Shown: positions 31,907-41,434, counted from the first letter of the stretch. The stretch: DNA of 54,192 nt from Acidisphaera sp. S103 (GCF_009765975.1 NZ_LMUJ01000026.1:57150-111341); one strand, 5' to 3'. Translations and numbers: made by a program. Notes: a model not told the origin generated them from the sequence alone.

Positions 31907-33175
31907 ATGCGCGCTGTCCTTGATGGCATTCTCCGGCGGCTGATTGCGGTCGGACAACTGAACGTTGTGTGGCCGGACGGCGCATCCACCACTTACTCCG
32001 GTACCGATGGACCAACTGCCACACTGTGGCTGCGCGACCAGCAGACAATCCGCCGACTCGTGCTGAATCCATCGCTCGCGGTGGGTGAAGCCTACATGGC
32101 CGACAAGCTCTCCGTTCAGGAGGGCGGTATCTATGACCTGCTGGACGTGTTTCTGGCCAACATGCAGCACAACCCGGACGGTCATCCGGTCGCCCGCTGG
32201 CGGGAACGGCTTGGTGTGCTGGGCCGCCGCCTGGCGCAGTTCAACCCGGCCAGCCGCTCGCGCCGCAACGTGGCGCACCACTACGATCTGAACGGCCGTC
32301 TCTACAGTCTGTTTCTGGATCGAGACCGGCAATATTCCTGTGGCTACTTCCCCCGCGGCGACGAAACGCTGGAAGAAGCGCAGATAGCGAAGAAACGGCA
32401 TATCGCCGCCAAGCTGTGCCTGAACCGGCCCGACCTGCACGTGCTGGACATCGGCTGCGGCTGGGGCGGCATGGCCTTGACCCTCGCGCGCGACTTCGGT
32501 GCTCGTGTCACCGCGATCACGCTGTCGCAGGAGCAACTGGCGGAAGCGCGTGCCCGCGCCGTGGCCGAGGGTCTGGAAGACCGCGTCCGCTTCGAGATGC
32601 TGGACTATCGTTCGGTCACCGGGACGTACGACCGGATCGTTTCAGTCGGCATGTTCGAGCATGTTGGGGTTGGTTACTACCAGGCGTTTTTCGATACCGT
32701 GTTCCGGTGCCTGAAACGGGACGGTGTGGCGCTGATCCATGCGATCGGCCGCAGCGACGGCCCGGGCGGCACCAATGCCTGGTTCCGCAAATACATCTTC
32801 CCCGGCGGCTATTCGCCCGCGTTGTCGGAAGTCCTGCCCCACGCTGAACGATCCGGCCTGATGGCCACCGATATCGAGATCCTGCGGCTACATTACGCCG
32901 AGACACTGCGCCACTGGCGCCGGCGCTTCGCCGCCAATCGCGATGCCATCGCCGCACTCTACGACGACCGCTTCTGCCGCATGTTCGAGTTCTACCTGGC
33001 CGCCTCTGAGATCACCTTCCGCCGCCGCCGCCATATGGTGTGGCAACTGCAGCTTGCCCACGACCACGGCGTCGTCCCATTGACCCGCGACTACATTGCC
33101 GCGGTCGAGAAGGGGGAACGGACAGGCCCGGTGGAAGAGGCGGCAAGCCCGCTGCGGCGGCTTCGCACGGACTGA
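31907..33175 (+). CDS. cfa: Cyclopropane-fatty-acyl-phospholipid synthase family methyltransferase
   Basis: 422 residues. An N-terminal lipid-binding domain (LWLRDQQTIRRLVLNPSLA, VGEAYM) precedes the SAM domain with VLDIGCGWGGMALTLA (motif I) and the conserved EHVGVGYYQAFF. The segment HYDLNGRLYSLFLDRDRQYS is the family's substrate-site signature, and C-terminal Glu/Tyr residues of the bicarbonate site are in MFEFYLAASE. It methylenates unsaturated acyl chains of membrane phospholipids, usually under acid or stationary-phase stress. A TTGACG at 31839 may be its -35 box, but no clear -10 is visible. Confidence 0.92.
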   Translation: MRAVLDGILRRLIAVGQLNVVWPDGASTTYSGTDGPTATLWLRDQQTIRRLVLNPSLAVGEAYMADKLSVQEGGIYDLLDVFLANMQHNPDGHPVARWRERLGVLGRRLAQFNPASRSRRNVAHHYDLNGRLYSLFLDRDRQYSCGYFPRGDETLEEAQIAKKRHIAAKLCLNRPDLHVLDIGCGWGGMALTLARDFGARVTAITLSQEQLAEARARAVAEGLEDRVRFEMLDYRSVTGTYDRIVSVGMFEHVGVGYYQAFFDTVFRCLKRDGVALIHAIGRSDGPGGTNAWFRKYIFPGGYSPALSEVLPHAERSGLMATDIEILRLHYAETLRHWRRRFAANRDAIAALYDDRFCRMFEFYLAASEITFRRRRHMVWQLQLAHDHGVVPLTRDYIAAVEKGERTGPVEEAASPLRRLRTD

Positions 33176-33176
33176 A

Positions 33177-33197
33177 GGGGCCGCGACCTGCGGCCCC
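33177..33197. terminator. Bidirectional hairpin between cfa and the dienelactone hydrolase
   Basis: GGGGCCGC / GCGGCCCC, perfect 8-bp stem with loop GACCT, immediately after the cfa stop and just before the end of the convergent gene at 33204. Confidence 0.6.
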
Positions 33198-33203
33198 ACC
33201 CAG

Positions 33204-33869
33204 CTACCCCAGGTTTTTGGCGAAGAAATCCAGCGTCCGCTGCTGCGCCACATCGTAGTCCGGCTTGCTGTAGCTGCCGCGTTCGTTGCAGCCGAAGCCA
33301 TGCTGCGCACCGTTGTAGACGTAGACCTCGACCTTCGGCTGCGCCGCGCGCACCGCGTCCACGTCGTTCATCGGGATCGAGGCATCTTTCTCGCCGAAAT
33401 GCATCTGCACCGGGCAGTTTGCGCTCTCATTCTTCGTGCCGGGAATGCCGCCGCCATACCAGCATGATGCCGCGCCAAACTTCGTCGTCCGCGTCGCACC
33501 CCACCAGGACACGGTGCCGCCGAAGCAGTAGCCGACGATGCCCAATTTCTTGCCGGCTAGATGATTGGCCGCTGCCTCGACGTCCTGCATCACCTCGGCG
33601 TCGTTCAGCTTCATACGAATGTCACGGCCCGTGCCGATATCGTCCTGCGTGTAGCCCAGTTCCACGCCCTTCTGCGCGCGATCGAACAGCGCCGGCGCGA
33701 CGACGGCATAGCCCAACGCGGCGAAGCGGTCGGCCATGTCGCGAATGTGGTGGTTGACGCCAAAAATCTCCTGCACCACCACGACACCCTTGGTGGCGTT
33801 GGCCGGCCCGGCGACATAGGCCGAAAAGCTGAAGCCGTCCGCGGCTTTCAACTGGATCGTCTCACCCAT
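33204..33869 (-). CDS. Dienelactone hydrolase family protein
   Basis: 221 residues. The triad of dienelactone hydrolases is visible: Cys115 in GYCFGG, the acid in GEKDASIPM and the His in GAQHGFGC; the helper Glu is in VVVQEIFGVN (residue 34). Start MGETIQLKAADG at 33869 fits the family length. The enzyme hydrolyses lactone or ester bonds, classically 4-carboxymethylenebutenolide. It is divergent from the substrate-binding protein gene at 33992. Confidence 0.93.
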   Translation of the reverse strand: MGETIQLKAADGFSFSAYVAGPANATKGVVVVQEIFGVNHHIRDMADRFAALGYAVVAPALFDRAQKGVELGYTQDDIGTGRDIRMKLNDAEVMQDVEAAANHLAGKKLGIVGYCFGGTVSWWGATRTTKFGAASCWYGGGIPGTKNESANCPVQMHFGEKDASIPMNDVDAVRAAQPKVEVYVYNGAQHGFGCNERGSYSKPDYDVAQQRTLDFFAKNLG

Positions 33870-33991
33870 CTGATTCCCTCCGAAACAATGCGCGACAGAA
33901 TGGCCAGATCGCCCCATCCGTCAACCGCACACCCGTTGCGGACGATCATCGACTCACCCAAACTCGGCGCCGATCCACGAAGGCTGCAATC

Positions 33992-35221
33992 ATGACAATT
34001 CACATTCCTCGCCGCCTGCTGATGGCCGGCGCCGCCAGCTCGGTCCTGGGCAGGTCGGCGCGCGCGCAAACCCCGACGATCCGCATCGGCGTGCTGACCG
34101 CGCTGTCCGGCGACTACACCGACCCGTCGGGCGGCGGATCGGTCATTGCCGCCCAATTCGCCGCCGAGGACTTCATCCGCGACCACAAACCCGGCTTCAA
34201 GGTGGAGGTGATCGCCGGCGACATGCAGGACAAACCCGATATCGGCCTGTCGGTCGCCCGAGACTGGTTCGACCGTGACGGCGTGGACATGGTCACCGAC
34301 ATGCCCAACTCGGCGATCGCGCTAGCCGTCGCGGGGCTGGCGAAGGAGCGCGACAAGGTTGCCCAGATCGGCGCCGCCGCCAGCGCCATCACTGGCAAGG
34401 CGTGCACGCCCAACAGTATGCAGCTCGCCTATAACACCAGCACTTTGGGTGCCAGCGTCGGGTCCGCGGTGCTGAGGGACGGTGGCGACAGTTGGTTCTT
34501 CATCAGCGCCGACTACGCGTTCGGGCAGGCGCTGGTGGACGATACCTCGGCGGTCGTGCGCGCCGCCGGCGGTAAGGTTCTGGGCAACGCCCGTTTCCCC
34601 TTCCCCAGCAACGGCGATTTCTCCTCGTTCCTGGTGCAGGCGCAGGCGAGCGGCGCCAAGGTCATCGCCCTGGCCAGCGCCGGCGCCGATACGACCAACG
34701 CTATCAAGCAGGCGCATGAATTCGGCATAGGGAAGGGCGGCCAGCGCCTCGTCAGCCTGCTGGTCCTGATCACCAACATTCATTCGCTGGGTCTGGAAAC
34801 CGCCCAGGGCCTCGTCTACTCCGACCCGTTTTACTGGGACATGAATGACGGCGCTCGGGATTTTTCGGCGCGCTTCCAACCGAAATGGCGCGACCTGAAA
34901 CCCACCGAGGACCACGCTGCGGTCTATGCCGGCACGCTGCACTATCTGAAGGCCGTCGCCGCGATCGGTGTGGACAAGGCCAAGGCCAGCGGCAAGGCCG
35001 TCATGCAGCAGATGAAGGCGATGCCGACCGACGATCCGCTGTTCGGCAGAGGATCCGTCCGAGCCGACGGCCAGATGATCCACGATATGTATCTGTGGCA
35101 GGTCAAATCGCCTGCGGAGTCGAAATACGCCTGGGACTACTGCCGCAAGCTGGCGACCATTCCGGCCCAGACCGCGTTCGCTCCACCGCCGGCGCCCGCC
35201 TGCCCGCTGCTAAGCTTGTAG
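33992..35221 (+). CDS. ABC transporter substrate-binding protein, branched-chain amino acid/urea (PBP1) type
   Basis: 409 residues with an N-terminal export signal containing two arginines (IPRRLLMAGAASSVLGRSARA, cut after SARA-Q). The mature protein is a type I periplasmic-binding fold: RIGVLTALSGDYTDPSGGG, then GADTTNAIKQAHEFG and TEDHAAVYAGTLHYLKAV. It should bind a small organic ligand in the periplasm. No permease or ATPase gene is adjacent, so this is an orphan ligand-binding protein serving a transporter elsewhere. It leads the catabolic-looking gene run 33992-41331, with a 54-bp gap to the next gene. Confidence 0.9.
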   Translation: MTIHIPRRLLMAGAASSVLGRSARAQTPTIRIGVLTALSGDYTDPSGGGSVIAAQFAAEDFIRDHKPGFKVEVIAGDMQDKPDIGLSVARDWFDRDGVDMVTDMPNSAIALAVAGLAKERDKVAQIGAAASAITGKACTPNSMQLAYNTSTLGASVGSAVLRDGGDSWFFISADYAFGQALVDDTSAVVRAAGGKVLGNARFPFPSNGDFSSFLVQAQASGAKVIALASAGADTTNAIKQAHEFGIGKGGQRLVSLLVLITNIHSLGLETAQGLVYSDPFYWDMNDGARDFSARFQPKWRDLKPTEDHAAVYAGTLHYLKAVAAIGVDKAKASGKAVMQQMKAMPTDDPLFGRGSVRADGQMIHDMYLWQVKSPAESKYAWDYCRKLATIPAQTAFAPPPAPACPLLSL

Positions 35222-35275
35222 AACCGGCCGTTCAATGATGAAGTCCCCCCGCGATCCAGGAAAGAGGGGAAGAAC

Positions 35276-36349
35276 ATGGCGCAGATCGGTGATTCAAAAG
35301 GCGCGTTCACAGGCATCGTCTATCGCAACGACGCCGACCTGAAGGCCTGGCTGGCAAAGCGGCCGCGAGAAACCGCGCTGGAACCGGATCTGCCGATCAT
35401 CGACCCGCACCACCATTTCTGGGACACGCCGCATCGCGGCAGCTACTTCCTGCCCGACCTGTTGGCCGATATCGGCGGCGGCCACAACATCGTCTCCACG
35501 GTGTTCATGGAATGCCAGGCCATGTACCGCAAACACGGGCCGGAGGAGATGGCGCCTGTGGGCGAGGTCGAATTCGTCAACGGCATCGCCGCCATGAGCG
35601 CATCCGGCAATTACGGTCCTTGCCGCGTCGCCGAGGTCATCATCGGTTACGCCGACCTGCGCCTGGGCACCCGCGTCCGCGACGTGCTGGAAGCCGAAAT
35701 CGCCGCCGGCAACGGCCGTTTCCGAGGCATCCGCATGGGCGCCTCTTGGGACGGCCACGACTCGATCGGCAAGTTCGCCTCCCGCATCGTCCCGCCGCAT
35801 CTTGTGCTCGATCCCAAATTCCAGGAGGGCTTTGCCGAACTCGGCAAGCTGGGGCTGACCTTCGAGTCCTGGCAGTATCATCCGCAACTACCCGACGCCA
35901 TCAAGCTGGCGCAGGCGTTCCCCGACACCACCATCATCCTCGACCACGTCGGTGGCGTACTGGGCGTCGGCCCTTACTCCGGCAAGCGCAAGGAAATCCT
36001 CCAGACCTGGAAAAAAGACATCCAGGAACTCGCCAAATGCCAAAACGTCGTCGTCAAGCTGGGCGGCATCGGCATGACGTCCTTCGGCTTCGAATACCAC
36101 GAACGCGAGATCCCGCCCGGATCGGAGGACTTGGCCGCCGGCTGGCGCCAATACGTCGAACCCTGCATCGAAGCCTTCGGCGTCGACCGCTGCATGTTCG
36201 AGAGCAACTTCCCGCCCGACAAGCAATCCGGCGGCTACACCGAGTTGTGGAACGCCTTCAAACGCATCTCCGCCGGCGCGTCGGCCACGGAGAAAACCGC
36301 GCTGTACAGCGGCACCGCCGCCCGCGTCTACAACATGATCAAGCCATGA
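35276..36349 (+). CDS. COG3618 amidohydrolase/lactonase (amidohydrolase 2 family)
   Basis: 357 residues. Metal-site motif IIDPHHHFWD lies at residues 41-50, TIM-barrel strands follow (VSTVFMECQAMYRKHG, GFRGIRMGASWDG-like RFRGIRMGASWDGHD, TTIILDHVGGVLGVG), and the C-terminal MFESNFPPDK carries the late active-site residues. COG3618 enzymes open sugar lactones such as L-fucono- or L-rhamnono-lactone, or related aromatic lactones. The stop overlaps the next enolase-family gene by 4 nt (ATGA), the pairing expected for a lactonase followed by an acid-sugar dehydratase. Confidence 0.88.
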   Translation: MAQIGDSKGAFTGIVYRNDADLKAWLAKRPRETALEPDLPIIDPHHHFWDTPHRGSYFLPDLLADIGGGHNIVSTVFMECQAMYRKHGPEEMAPVGEVEFVNGIAAMSASGNYGPCRVAEVIIGYADLRLGTRVRDVLEAEIAAGNGRFRGIRMGASWDGHDSIGKFASRIVPPHLVLDPKFQEGFAELGKLGLTFESWQYHPQLPDAIKLAQAFPDTTIILDHVGGVLGVGPYSGKRKEILQTWKKDIQELAKCQNVVVKLGGIGMTSFGFEYHEREIPPGSEDLAAGWRQYVEPCIEAFGVDRCMFESNFPPDKQSGGYTELWNAFKRISAGASATEKTALYSGTAARVYNMIKP

Positions 36350-37503
36350 AAATCACCCGCATCGAACCGCTCTTCATCGATCGGTTCCTGTATGTCCAGG
36401 TCGAAACCGACAAGGGCATCACCGGCCTCGGCGAATCCGGCACCTGGGGTCACATGGAGGCCAGCGCCGCCGCCATCACCAAGTTCGCCGAATACCTCAT
36501 CGGCAAAGACCCGCGGCTGATCGAGCACCACTGGAACGTCATGCTGCGTGCTCACCATTTCTCCGGCACCGCCATCAACGGCGCAGTGTCGGCGATCGAC
36601 ATCGCGCTGTGGGACATCAAGGGGAAACTCTACAACGTTCCGGTTTGGGAACTCCTCGGCGGCAAGATGCGCGAAACCGCTCGGGTGTATGGACATGTGA
36701 AGGGACGCACGCGCAGCGCCCTGATCGCCGAGGCCGTCCGCCTCAAAGAAGAAGGATTCACCGCGCTCGGCCATCTGAACCCGTTGTTGGATGAAGACGA
36801 AACCACCCCCTACTTCAAGAGCCACGCCCAGAAGATCGAGGACGCCGCTGAAACGGTCCGGCAACTGCGAGAGGCCGTCGGGCCGGAGGTCGATCTGTGC
36901 GTCGAAATCCACCGCCGCATGACCCCGCCGGAGGCCGTCGCCCTGGCCCGAGCGATCGAACAGTACAAACCGATGTTCTATGAGGACCCGCTGCGTCCCA
37001 ATGACCCCGACGCCATGGCCTGGGTTGCCGACCACATCCACATTCCTGTCGCTACCGGTGAGCGCTTCATCAGCCTGTTTCAGTTTCAAACGTTACTGAA
37101 CCGTCGCGCCGTTGCCTACCTGCGTCCCGACGTCTGTCTATGCGGCGGTATTACCGGCGCCAAGAAAGTGGCTGCGCTGGCCGAGGCGAACGACTGCATG
37201 GTGGTCCCCCACAACCCGCTGTCCCTGGTCAGCACCGCCGCCTGCCTGCAGATCGCGGCCTGCATTCCGAACTTTGCCATCCAGGAATACCCGACCCAGA
37301 CACCGGACCTGCACGGCACCAGCAACATCCTGGGCACCGGCATCGTCTCGCCGATCGCCGGACCGCACAAAGGCTTCATGCCCATCCCCAACGGCCCGGG
37401 AATCGGTGTCGAACTGCTGCCTGACGCTGCCAAAAACTTCCCCGAAAAACCCCGCCCCATCCGGATGCGCCCGCATCACGATGGCGCTGTCGTGGACATG
37501 TAA
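36346..37503 (+). CDS. Enolase-superfamily dehydratase, galactonate/mannonate dehydratase-like
   Basis: 385 residues. Capping domain MKITRIEPLFIDRFLYVQ, then a barrel. The region CVEIHRRMTPPEA places a His two residues after an acidic ligand, as in galactonate/mannonate dehydratases (which have Asp-x-His; here it is Glu-Ile-His). Next acidic ligands are in MFYEDPL and ATGERF, then RPDVCLCGGIT and the base His in VVPHNPLS. This His-His arrangement dehydrates acid sugars to 2-keto-3-deoxy acids. The KxK lysine pair is absent (EEGFTALGHLN), as expected. It is coupled to the lactonase gene by a 4-nt overlap. Confidence 0.85.
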   Translation: MKITRIEPLFIDRFLYVQVETDKGITGLGESGTWGHMEASAAAITKFAEYLIGKDPRLIEHHWNVMLRAHHFSGTAINGAVSAIDIALWDIKGKLYNVPVWELLGGKMRETARVYGHVKGRTRSALIAEAVRLKEEGFTALGHLNPLLDEDETTPYFKSHAQKIEDAAETVRQLREAVGPEVDLCVEIHRRMTPPEAVALARAIEQYKPMFYEDPLRPNDPDAMAWVADHIHIPVATGERFISLFQFQTLLNRRAVAYLRPDVCLCGGITGAKKVAALAEANDCMVVPHNPLSLVSTAACLQIAACIPNFAIQEYPTQTPDLHGTSNILGTGIVSPIAGPHKGFMPIPNGPGIGVELLPDAAKNFPEKPRPIRMRPHHDGAVVDM

Positions 37504-37508
37504 CCGTC

Positions 37509-38777
37509 ATGACCCGCACCTTGTTCAGAAACTGCCGCGTCTGGGATGGCTCAGGCGCCCAAGCTTTCCCCGCCGACGTCCTGATCGAGGGCGAACGCAT
37601 CCGCACCGTCGCCAAGGACCGGGGCCAACTCGACCCCACCGGCGCCGACATCGTCGACGCCAACGGCATGACCCTGATGCCCGGCCTGGTGGAGGGCCAC
37701 GCCCACATCACCTTCATCAACGCCGCCCGCGGCACCGATATCGGCGACACCCCGCCCGAGGAACACACCCTCATCGCCGCCCGCAGCGCCCGCCTGCTGC
37801 TGGATCATGGTTTCACCAGTGCCTACAGCGCGGCCAGCGCCAAGCTGCGCATCGACGTCGTCATCCGCAACGCCATCGAGGCCGGTGAACTGCAAGGCCC
37901 CCGGCTGCGCGCCTGCGGCCCGGAGATCACTGTTACCGGCGGCCTCGGCGACGAACGCCGGGTGCATCAGATCCGCGAAAGCTTCGCCATCGTCGGCGAC
38001 GGTCCGGATGAGATCACCCGCCTCGCCCGTCTGTGCGTGCGGGAGGGCGTGGATAGTATCAAACTCAACATCTCCGGCGACGATCATACCCGCACCGGCG
38101 ATCTGCCCCGCACCGTGATGTCGGAAGCCGAAATCCTGGCCGGCGTCACCGCCGCGCACGCGTTCGGACGCAAGGTCAACGCCCACTGCAGAGCGTCGGA
38201 GTCGGTCAAACGGGCGGTGCGATGCGGAGTGGATGTGATCTACCACTGCGAACACGCCGATGAGGAGGCGCTCGACCTACTGGAATCGGTCAAGGACCGG
38301 GTGTTCATCGGTCCCGCCATCGGCCTGCTGCATGCCGCCGTGCATGAAGCCCCGGAAGGCGCCATCCCTCGCGGCATCCGGCACGGCATCGAACTGGGCC
38401 TCGCCGCCGCGTCCCGGTCGTATCCCGAAATGAAGAAGCGCGGTATCAAGGTCGTCATCGGCGGCGATTACGGCTTCGCCCGCACCCCGCATGGCGACAA
38501 CGCCCGCGACATCGGCCATTTCGTCAACTACCTGGGCTACTCCCCGTCCGAAGCCCTGGTCTGCGCCACCCAGAACGGCGCCGCGCTGATGGGTATCCAG
38601 GCTGGGCAGGTGCGCGAGGGCTACCTCGCCGACCTGCTGCTGGTCGATGGCGATCCGGTCGCCGACGTGAGCATCCTGCGGCATAAGGATCGCCTGGTTG
38701 CTATCATGAAAGGCGGCGAGGCATACAAGCTGGACCGAACCCGCCTGCAATCCCAACCGATGCGGGCGGCGGAGTAA
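37509..38777 (+). CDS. COG1228-type metal-dependent amidohydrolase
   Basis: 422 residues. Metal-binding GHAHITFIN (His64 and His66), lysine in SIKLNISGDD that may be carboxylated, His in VNAHCRASESV and VIYHCEHADEE, and the final ligand region GGDYGFARTPHGDNARDI. The C-terminal YLADLLLVDGDPVADVSIL is typical of imidazolonepropionase/prolidase-like amidohydrolases. It would hydrolyse an amide, lactone or similar ring. It starts 5 nt after the dehydratase stop, in the same operon. Confidence 0.9.
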   Translation: MTRTLFRNCRVWDGSGAQAFPADVLIEGERIRTVAKDRGQLDPTGADIVDANGMTLMPGLVEGHAHITFINAARGTDIGDTPPEEHTLIAARSARLLLDHGFTSAYSAASAKLRIDVVIRNAIEAGELQGPRLRACGPEITVTGGLGDERRVHQIRESFAIVGDGPDEITRLARLCVREGVDSIKLNISGDDHTRTGDLPRTVMSEAEILAGVTAAHAFGRKVNAHCRASESVKRAVRCGVDVIYHCEHADEEALDLLESVKDRVFIGPAIGLLHAAVHEAPEGAIPRGIRHGIELGLAAASRSYPEMKKRGIKVVIGGDYGFARTPHGDNARDIGHFVNYLGYSPSEALVCATQNGAALMGIQAGQVREGYLADLLLVDGDPVADVSILRHKDRLVAIMKGGEAYKLDRTRLQSQPMRAAE

Positions 38778-38803
38778 CACGCCCCGTATCGAAAGGGATC
38801 GAC

Positions 38804-40450
38804 ATGCCGAAGGGATCCGACCTCCTCGTCGCCGCGCTGGAGAACGAGGGCGTCGAACGCATCTTCGGCGTGCCGGGCGAGGAAAACCTCGCGGTTGTGG
38901 AAAGCCTGCGGCGGTCCTCCATCAAGCTGATCGTCACCCGGCATGAGCAAGCCGCGGCGTTCATGGCGGCGACCTACGGCCGGCTGACCGGCAAGCCCGG
39001 GGTCTGCATCGCCACGCTGGGTCCAGGCGCGCTGAACCTGACCACCGGCGCCGCCTACGCGCTGTTGGGGGCCATGCCGATGGTGATGATCACCGGCCAG
39101 AAGGCGATCCACACCAGCCGCCAGGCGCGCTTCCAGATCGTCGATATCGTCGGCGCCTTCAAGCCATTGACGAAACTGTCCCGGCAGATCGCCGGCAGCG
39201 CCAGCATCCCCGCCACCGTGCGCGACGCCTTCCGCGTCGCCATGGAGGAACGGCCTGGCCCCGTCCTGCTGGAACTGCCGGAAGACGTGGCATCCGAGGA
39301 CGCCCCCGATCTGCAACCGTTCCCGATCCATCCGATCGAGACCCCCGTCGCGCACCGCGTGGCGCTGGACCGGGCGGCGGAGATGATCCTCGCGGCGAAG
39401 CGCCCGCTGATCATGCTGGGCGCCGCGGCGTCGCGGCCGCGTTCGACCGCCGGCCTCGCCGGCTTCGTGCGGCGCACGCAAATCCCGTTCTTCACCACTC
39501 AGATGGGCAAGGGCACGGTGGCCAGCGGCACCAACCTCTACATGGGCACCGCCGCCCTGTCGGAGCGCGACTACGTGCACGACGCGATAGACCGAGCGGA
39601 TGTGATTATTGCGATCGGTCACGACACGATCGAGAAGCCGCCGTTCATCATGGGTCCGGATGGACCGCGCGTGATCCACATCAGCTACACGCCCGCCAAC
39701 GTCGATCAGGTCTACTTCCCGCACGCCGAGGTCGTCGGCGATGTCGGCCCCAGCCTGGAACTGCTGGCCGACCGGTTGGAGGGCAAACTGCCCCATGCCG
39801 GTGCTCTGCTGTCATTGCGAGACGGCATCCTGAGCCGGATCGCCGACCGCAACACTGAGGACCGCTGGCCGCCCACGCCGCAGCGTATCGTGCATGACGT
39901 GCGCAAAGTGATCCCGCCCGACGGCATCGTCGCCCTCGACAACGGCATGTACAAGATCTGGTTTGCTCGGAATTATCGCACCTTGTTCGCCAACACGCTG
40001 CTGCTGGATAACGCGCTGGCGACGATGGGCGCGGGGCTGCCGTCGGCGATCATGGCCGCCATTCTGTATCCGGAACGGCGCGTGATGGCCGTGTGCGGCG
40101 ACGGCGGGTTCATGATGAACAGCCAGGAGATGGAGACGGCCGTCCGCCTGAAGCTGAACCTGGTCGTCCTGATCCTGGACGACGGTGCCTACGGCATGAT
40201 CCGTTGGAAGCAGGCGGTGGACGAATTCCCCGATTTCGGCCTGACCTTCGGCAACCCCGACTTCGTCAGATACGCCGAGAGCTACGGCGCCAAGGGCACC
40301 CGCGTGACCGCGACCGCCGACCTGATCCCGGTGCTGGAAGCCGCGTTCACCGGCGGCGGCGTGCACCTTGTCGCGGTGCCGATCGACTACAGCGAGAACA
40401 TCCGCGTGCTGGTGGATGAGTTGCGGGCGCACAAGCCCGCGTCCGCTTGA
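38804..40450 (+). CDS. Thiamine-diphosphate enzyme, acetolactate synthase-like
   Basis: 548 residues with three ThDP-enzyme domains. The activating Glu is in TRHEQAAAFMAATYGRLTG, the FAD/middle domain spans about 190-340, and the ThDP-Mg motif starts GDGGFMMNSQEM and continues to LDDGAYGMIRWKQ, a segment like catabolic AlsS. It decarboxylates a 2-oxo acid and transfers the aldehyde unit or releases it. In this operon it could process a keto-deoxy or keto acid, an inference from context only. An AAAGGGATC ribosome site precedes it. Confidence 0.9.
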   Translation: MPKGSDLLVAALENEGVERIFGVPGEENLAVVESLRRSSIKLIVTRHEQAAAFMAATYGRLTGKPGVCIATLGPGALNLTTGAAYALLGAMPMVMITGQKAIHTSRQARFQIVDIVGAFKPLTKLSRQIAGSASIPATVRDAFRVAMEERPGPVLLELPEDVASEDAPDLQPFPIHPIETPVAHRVALDRAAEMILAAKRPLIMLGAAASRPRSTAGLAGFVRRTQIPFFTTQMGKGTVASGTNLYMGTAALSERDYVHDAIDRADVIIAIGHDTIEKPPFIMGPDGPRVIHISYTPANVDQVYFPHAEVVGDVGPSLELLADRLEGKLPHAGALLSLRDGILSRIADRNTEDRWPPTPQRIVHDVRKVIPPDGIVALDNGMYKIWFARNYRTLFANTLLLDNALATMGAGLPSAIMAAILYPERRVMAVCGDGGFMMNSQEMETAVRLKLNLVVLILDDGAYGMIRWKQAVDEFPDFGLTFGNPDFVRYAESYGAKGTRVTATADLIPVLEAAFTGGGVHLVAVPIDYSENIRVLVDELRAHKPASA

Positions 40451-41331
40451 TGGTACCCTGGGTTGACCGGCAGGAGGCGATCCTGCGCCTGTTGCGGCGG
40501 CAGTTGTTCTTTGTCGGCGGTGCGCCTCGGTCGGGCACCACCTGGCTGCAATATCTCCTCGACAGCCACCCCGAGGTGTCTTGCCGCGGCGAAGGCCTGT
40601 TCACGAAGTATCTCGCGGAACCGCTGGAGGCCATGGCGGTGACACGGCGTGAGGCGATCGCGGCGAAGAATGAGACGGTGTTCCGCCACGGCAGTGGGTA
40701 TCCGTTGCCGGATGCGGACGATACCGAATTCCTCCTCGGTTCGGGCGTGCTGCTGGCCTTGGACCGCCACGGCGCCGGCGAGAACTGCCGAGCGATCGGG
40801 GAGAAGACGCCGGAGAATGTGTTTTTCTTCGCGCGCCTGAAAACCCTGTTCCCGAATGCGAAATTCATCGGCATCGCCCGCGATCCCCGCGACGTCCTTG
40901 CGTCGGCCTGGCACTTCTTCCACCAGTCGAAACCGAGGCCCGACGAGATCGCGGCAAAGACCGCCTTCATTTCCAGCGCGTTGTCATCGCTGGACAACGG
41001 CGCCCGCACGATGTTTGCGCTGACCGAGCAATACCCGGCCGATTGCATGGTCGTGACCTACGAACACATGCGGACGGCGCTATTGCCGGTGGCTGTCGCG
41101 TTGTTCCATTTCCTCGGCGTGGCTCACGACGACGCCATTGTGGCCGAGTGCGTTGCCAGGTCGTCGTTCACCGCACTGTCCGGCGGTCGAGCCCCGGGTG
41201 TGGCACTGGATGGGTCGTTCTTCCGGAAGGGCGTATCCGGGGACTGGCAGACGACGTTCACGCCGGAGATGAACGCCATGATTGTGAATGTCCTGGGCTG
41301 GATGTTTCCCCGGTTCGGTTGGACACCATAA
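40450..41331 (+). CDS. Sulfotransferase family protein
   Basis: 293 residues, overlapping the ThDP enzyme stop (TGATG). The PAPS 5'-phosphosulfate loop is FVGGAPRSGTTWLQYLLDSH (residues 21-40) and the 3'-phosphate loop GIARDPRDVLASAWHFF. Both motifs fit cytosolic-type sulfotransferases that sulfate small molecules, lipids or glycans. It is odd as the last gene of a catabolic-looking operon; it may sulfate or decorate an unrelated product. Confidence 0.88.
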   Translation: MVPWVDRQEAILRLLRRQLFFVGGAPRSGTTWLQYLLDSHPEVSCRGEGLFTKYLAEPLEAMAVTRREAIAAKNETVFRHGSGYPLPDADDTEFLLGSGVLLALDRHGAGENCRAIGEKTPENVFFFARLKTLFPNAKFIGIARDPRDVLASAWHFFHQSKPRPDEIAAKTAFISSALSSLDNGARTMFALTEQYPADCMVVTYEHMRTALLPVAVALFHFLGVAHDDAIVAECVARSSFTALSGGRAPGVALDGSFFRKGVSGDWQTTFTPEMNAMIVNVLGWMFPRFGWTP

Positions 41332-41403
41332 CCCCCGCCGCTACCTCCCTCGTCACGTCTAGTCACCCGGGTCATCACCACGCCCGTCACCCCCCATCAC
41401 CAC

Positions 41404-41434
41404 CGTCATGCCGATGCAGATCGGCATCTACGCC
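41404..41434 (+). repeat. REP-like hairpin element
   Basis: CGTC, ATGCCGAT (41408-41415), loop GCAG, ATCGGCAT (41420-41427), then CTACGCC. Perfect 8-bp stem. It follows degenerate partial copies, as in the two longer arrays. Confidence 0.85.
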
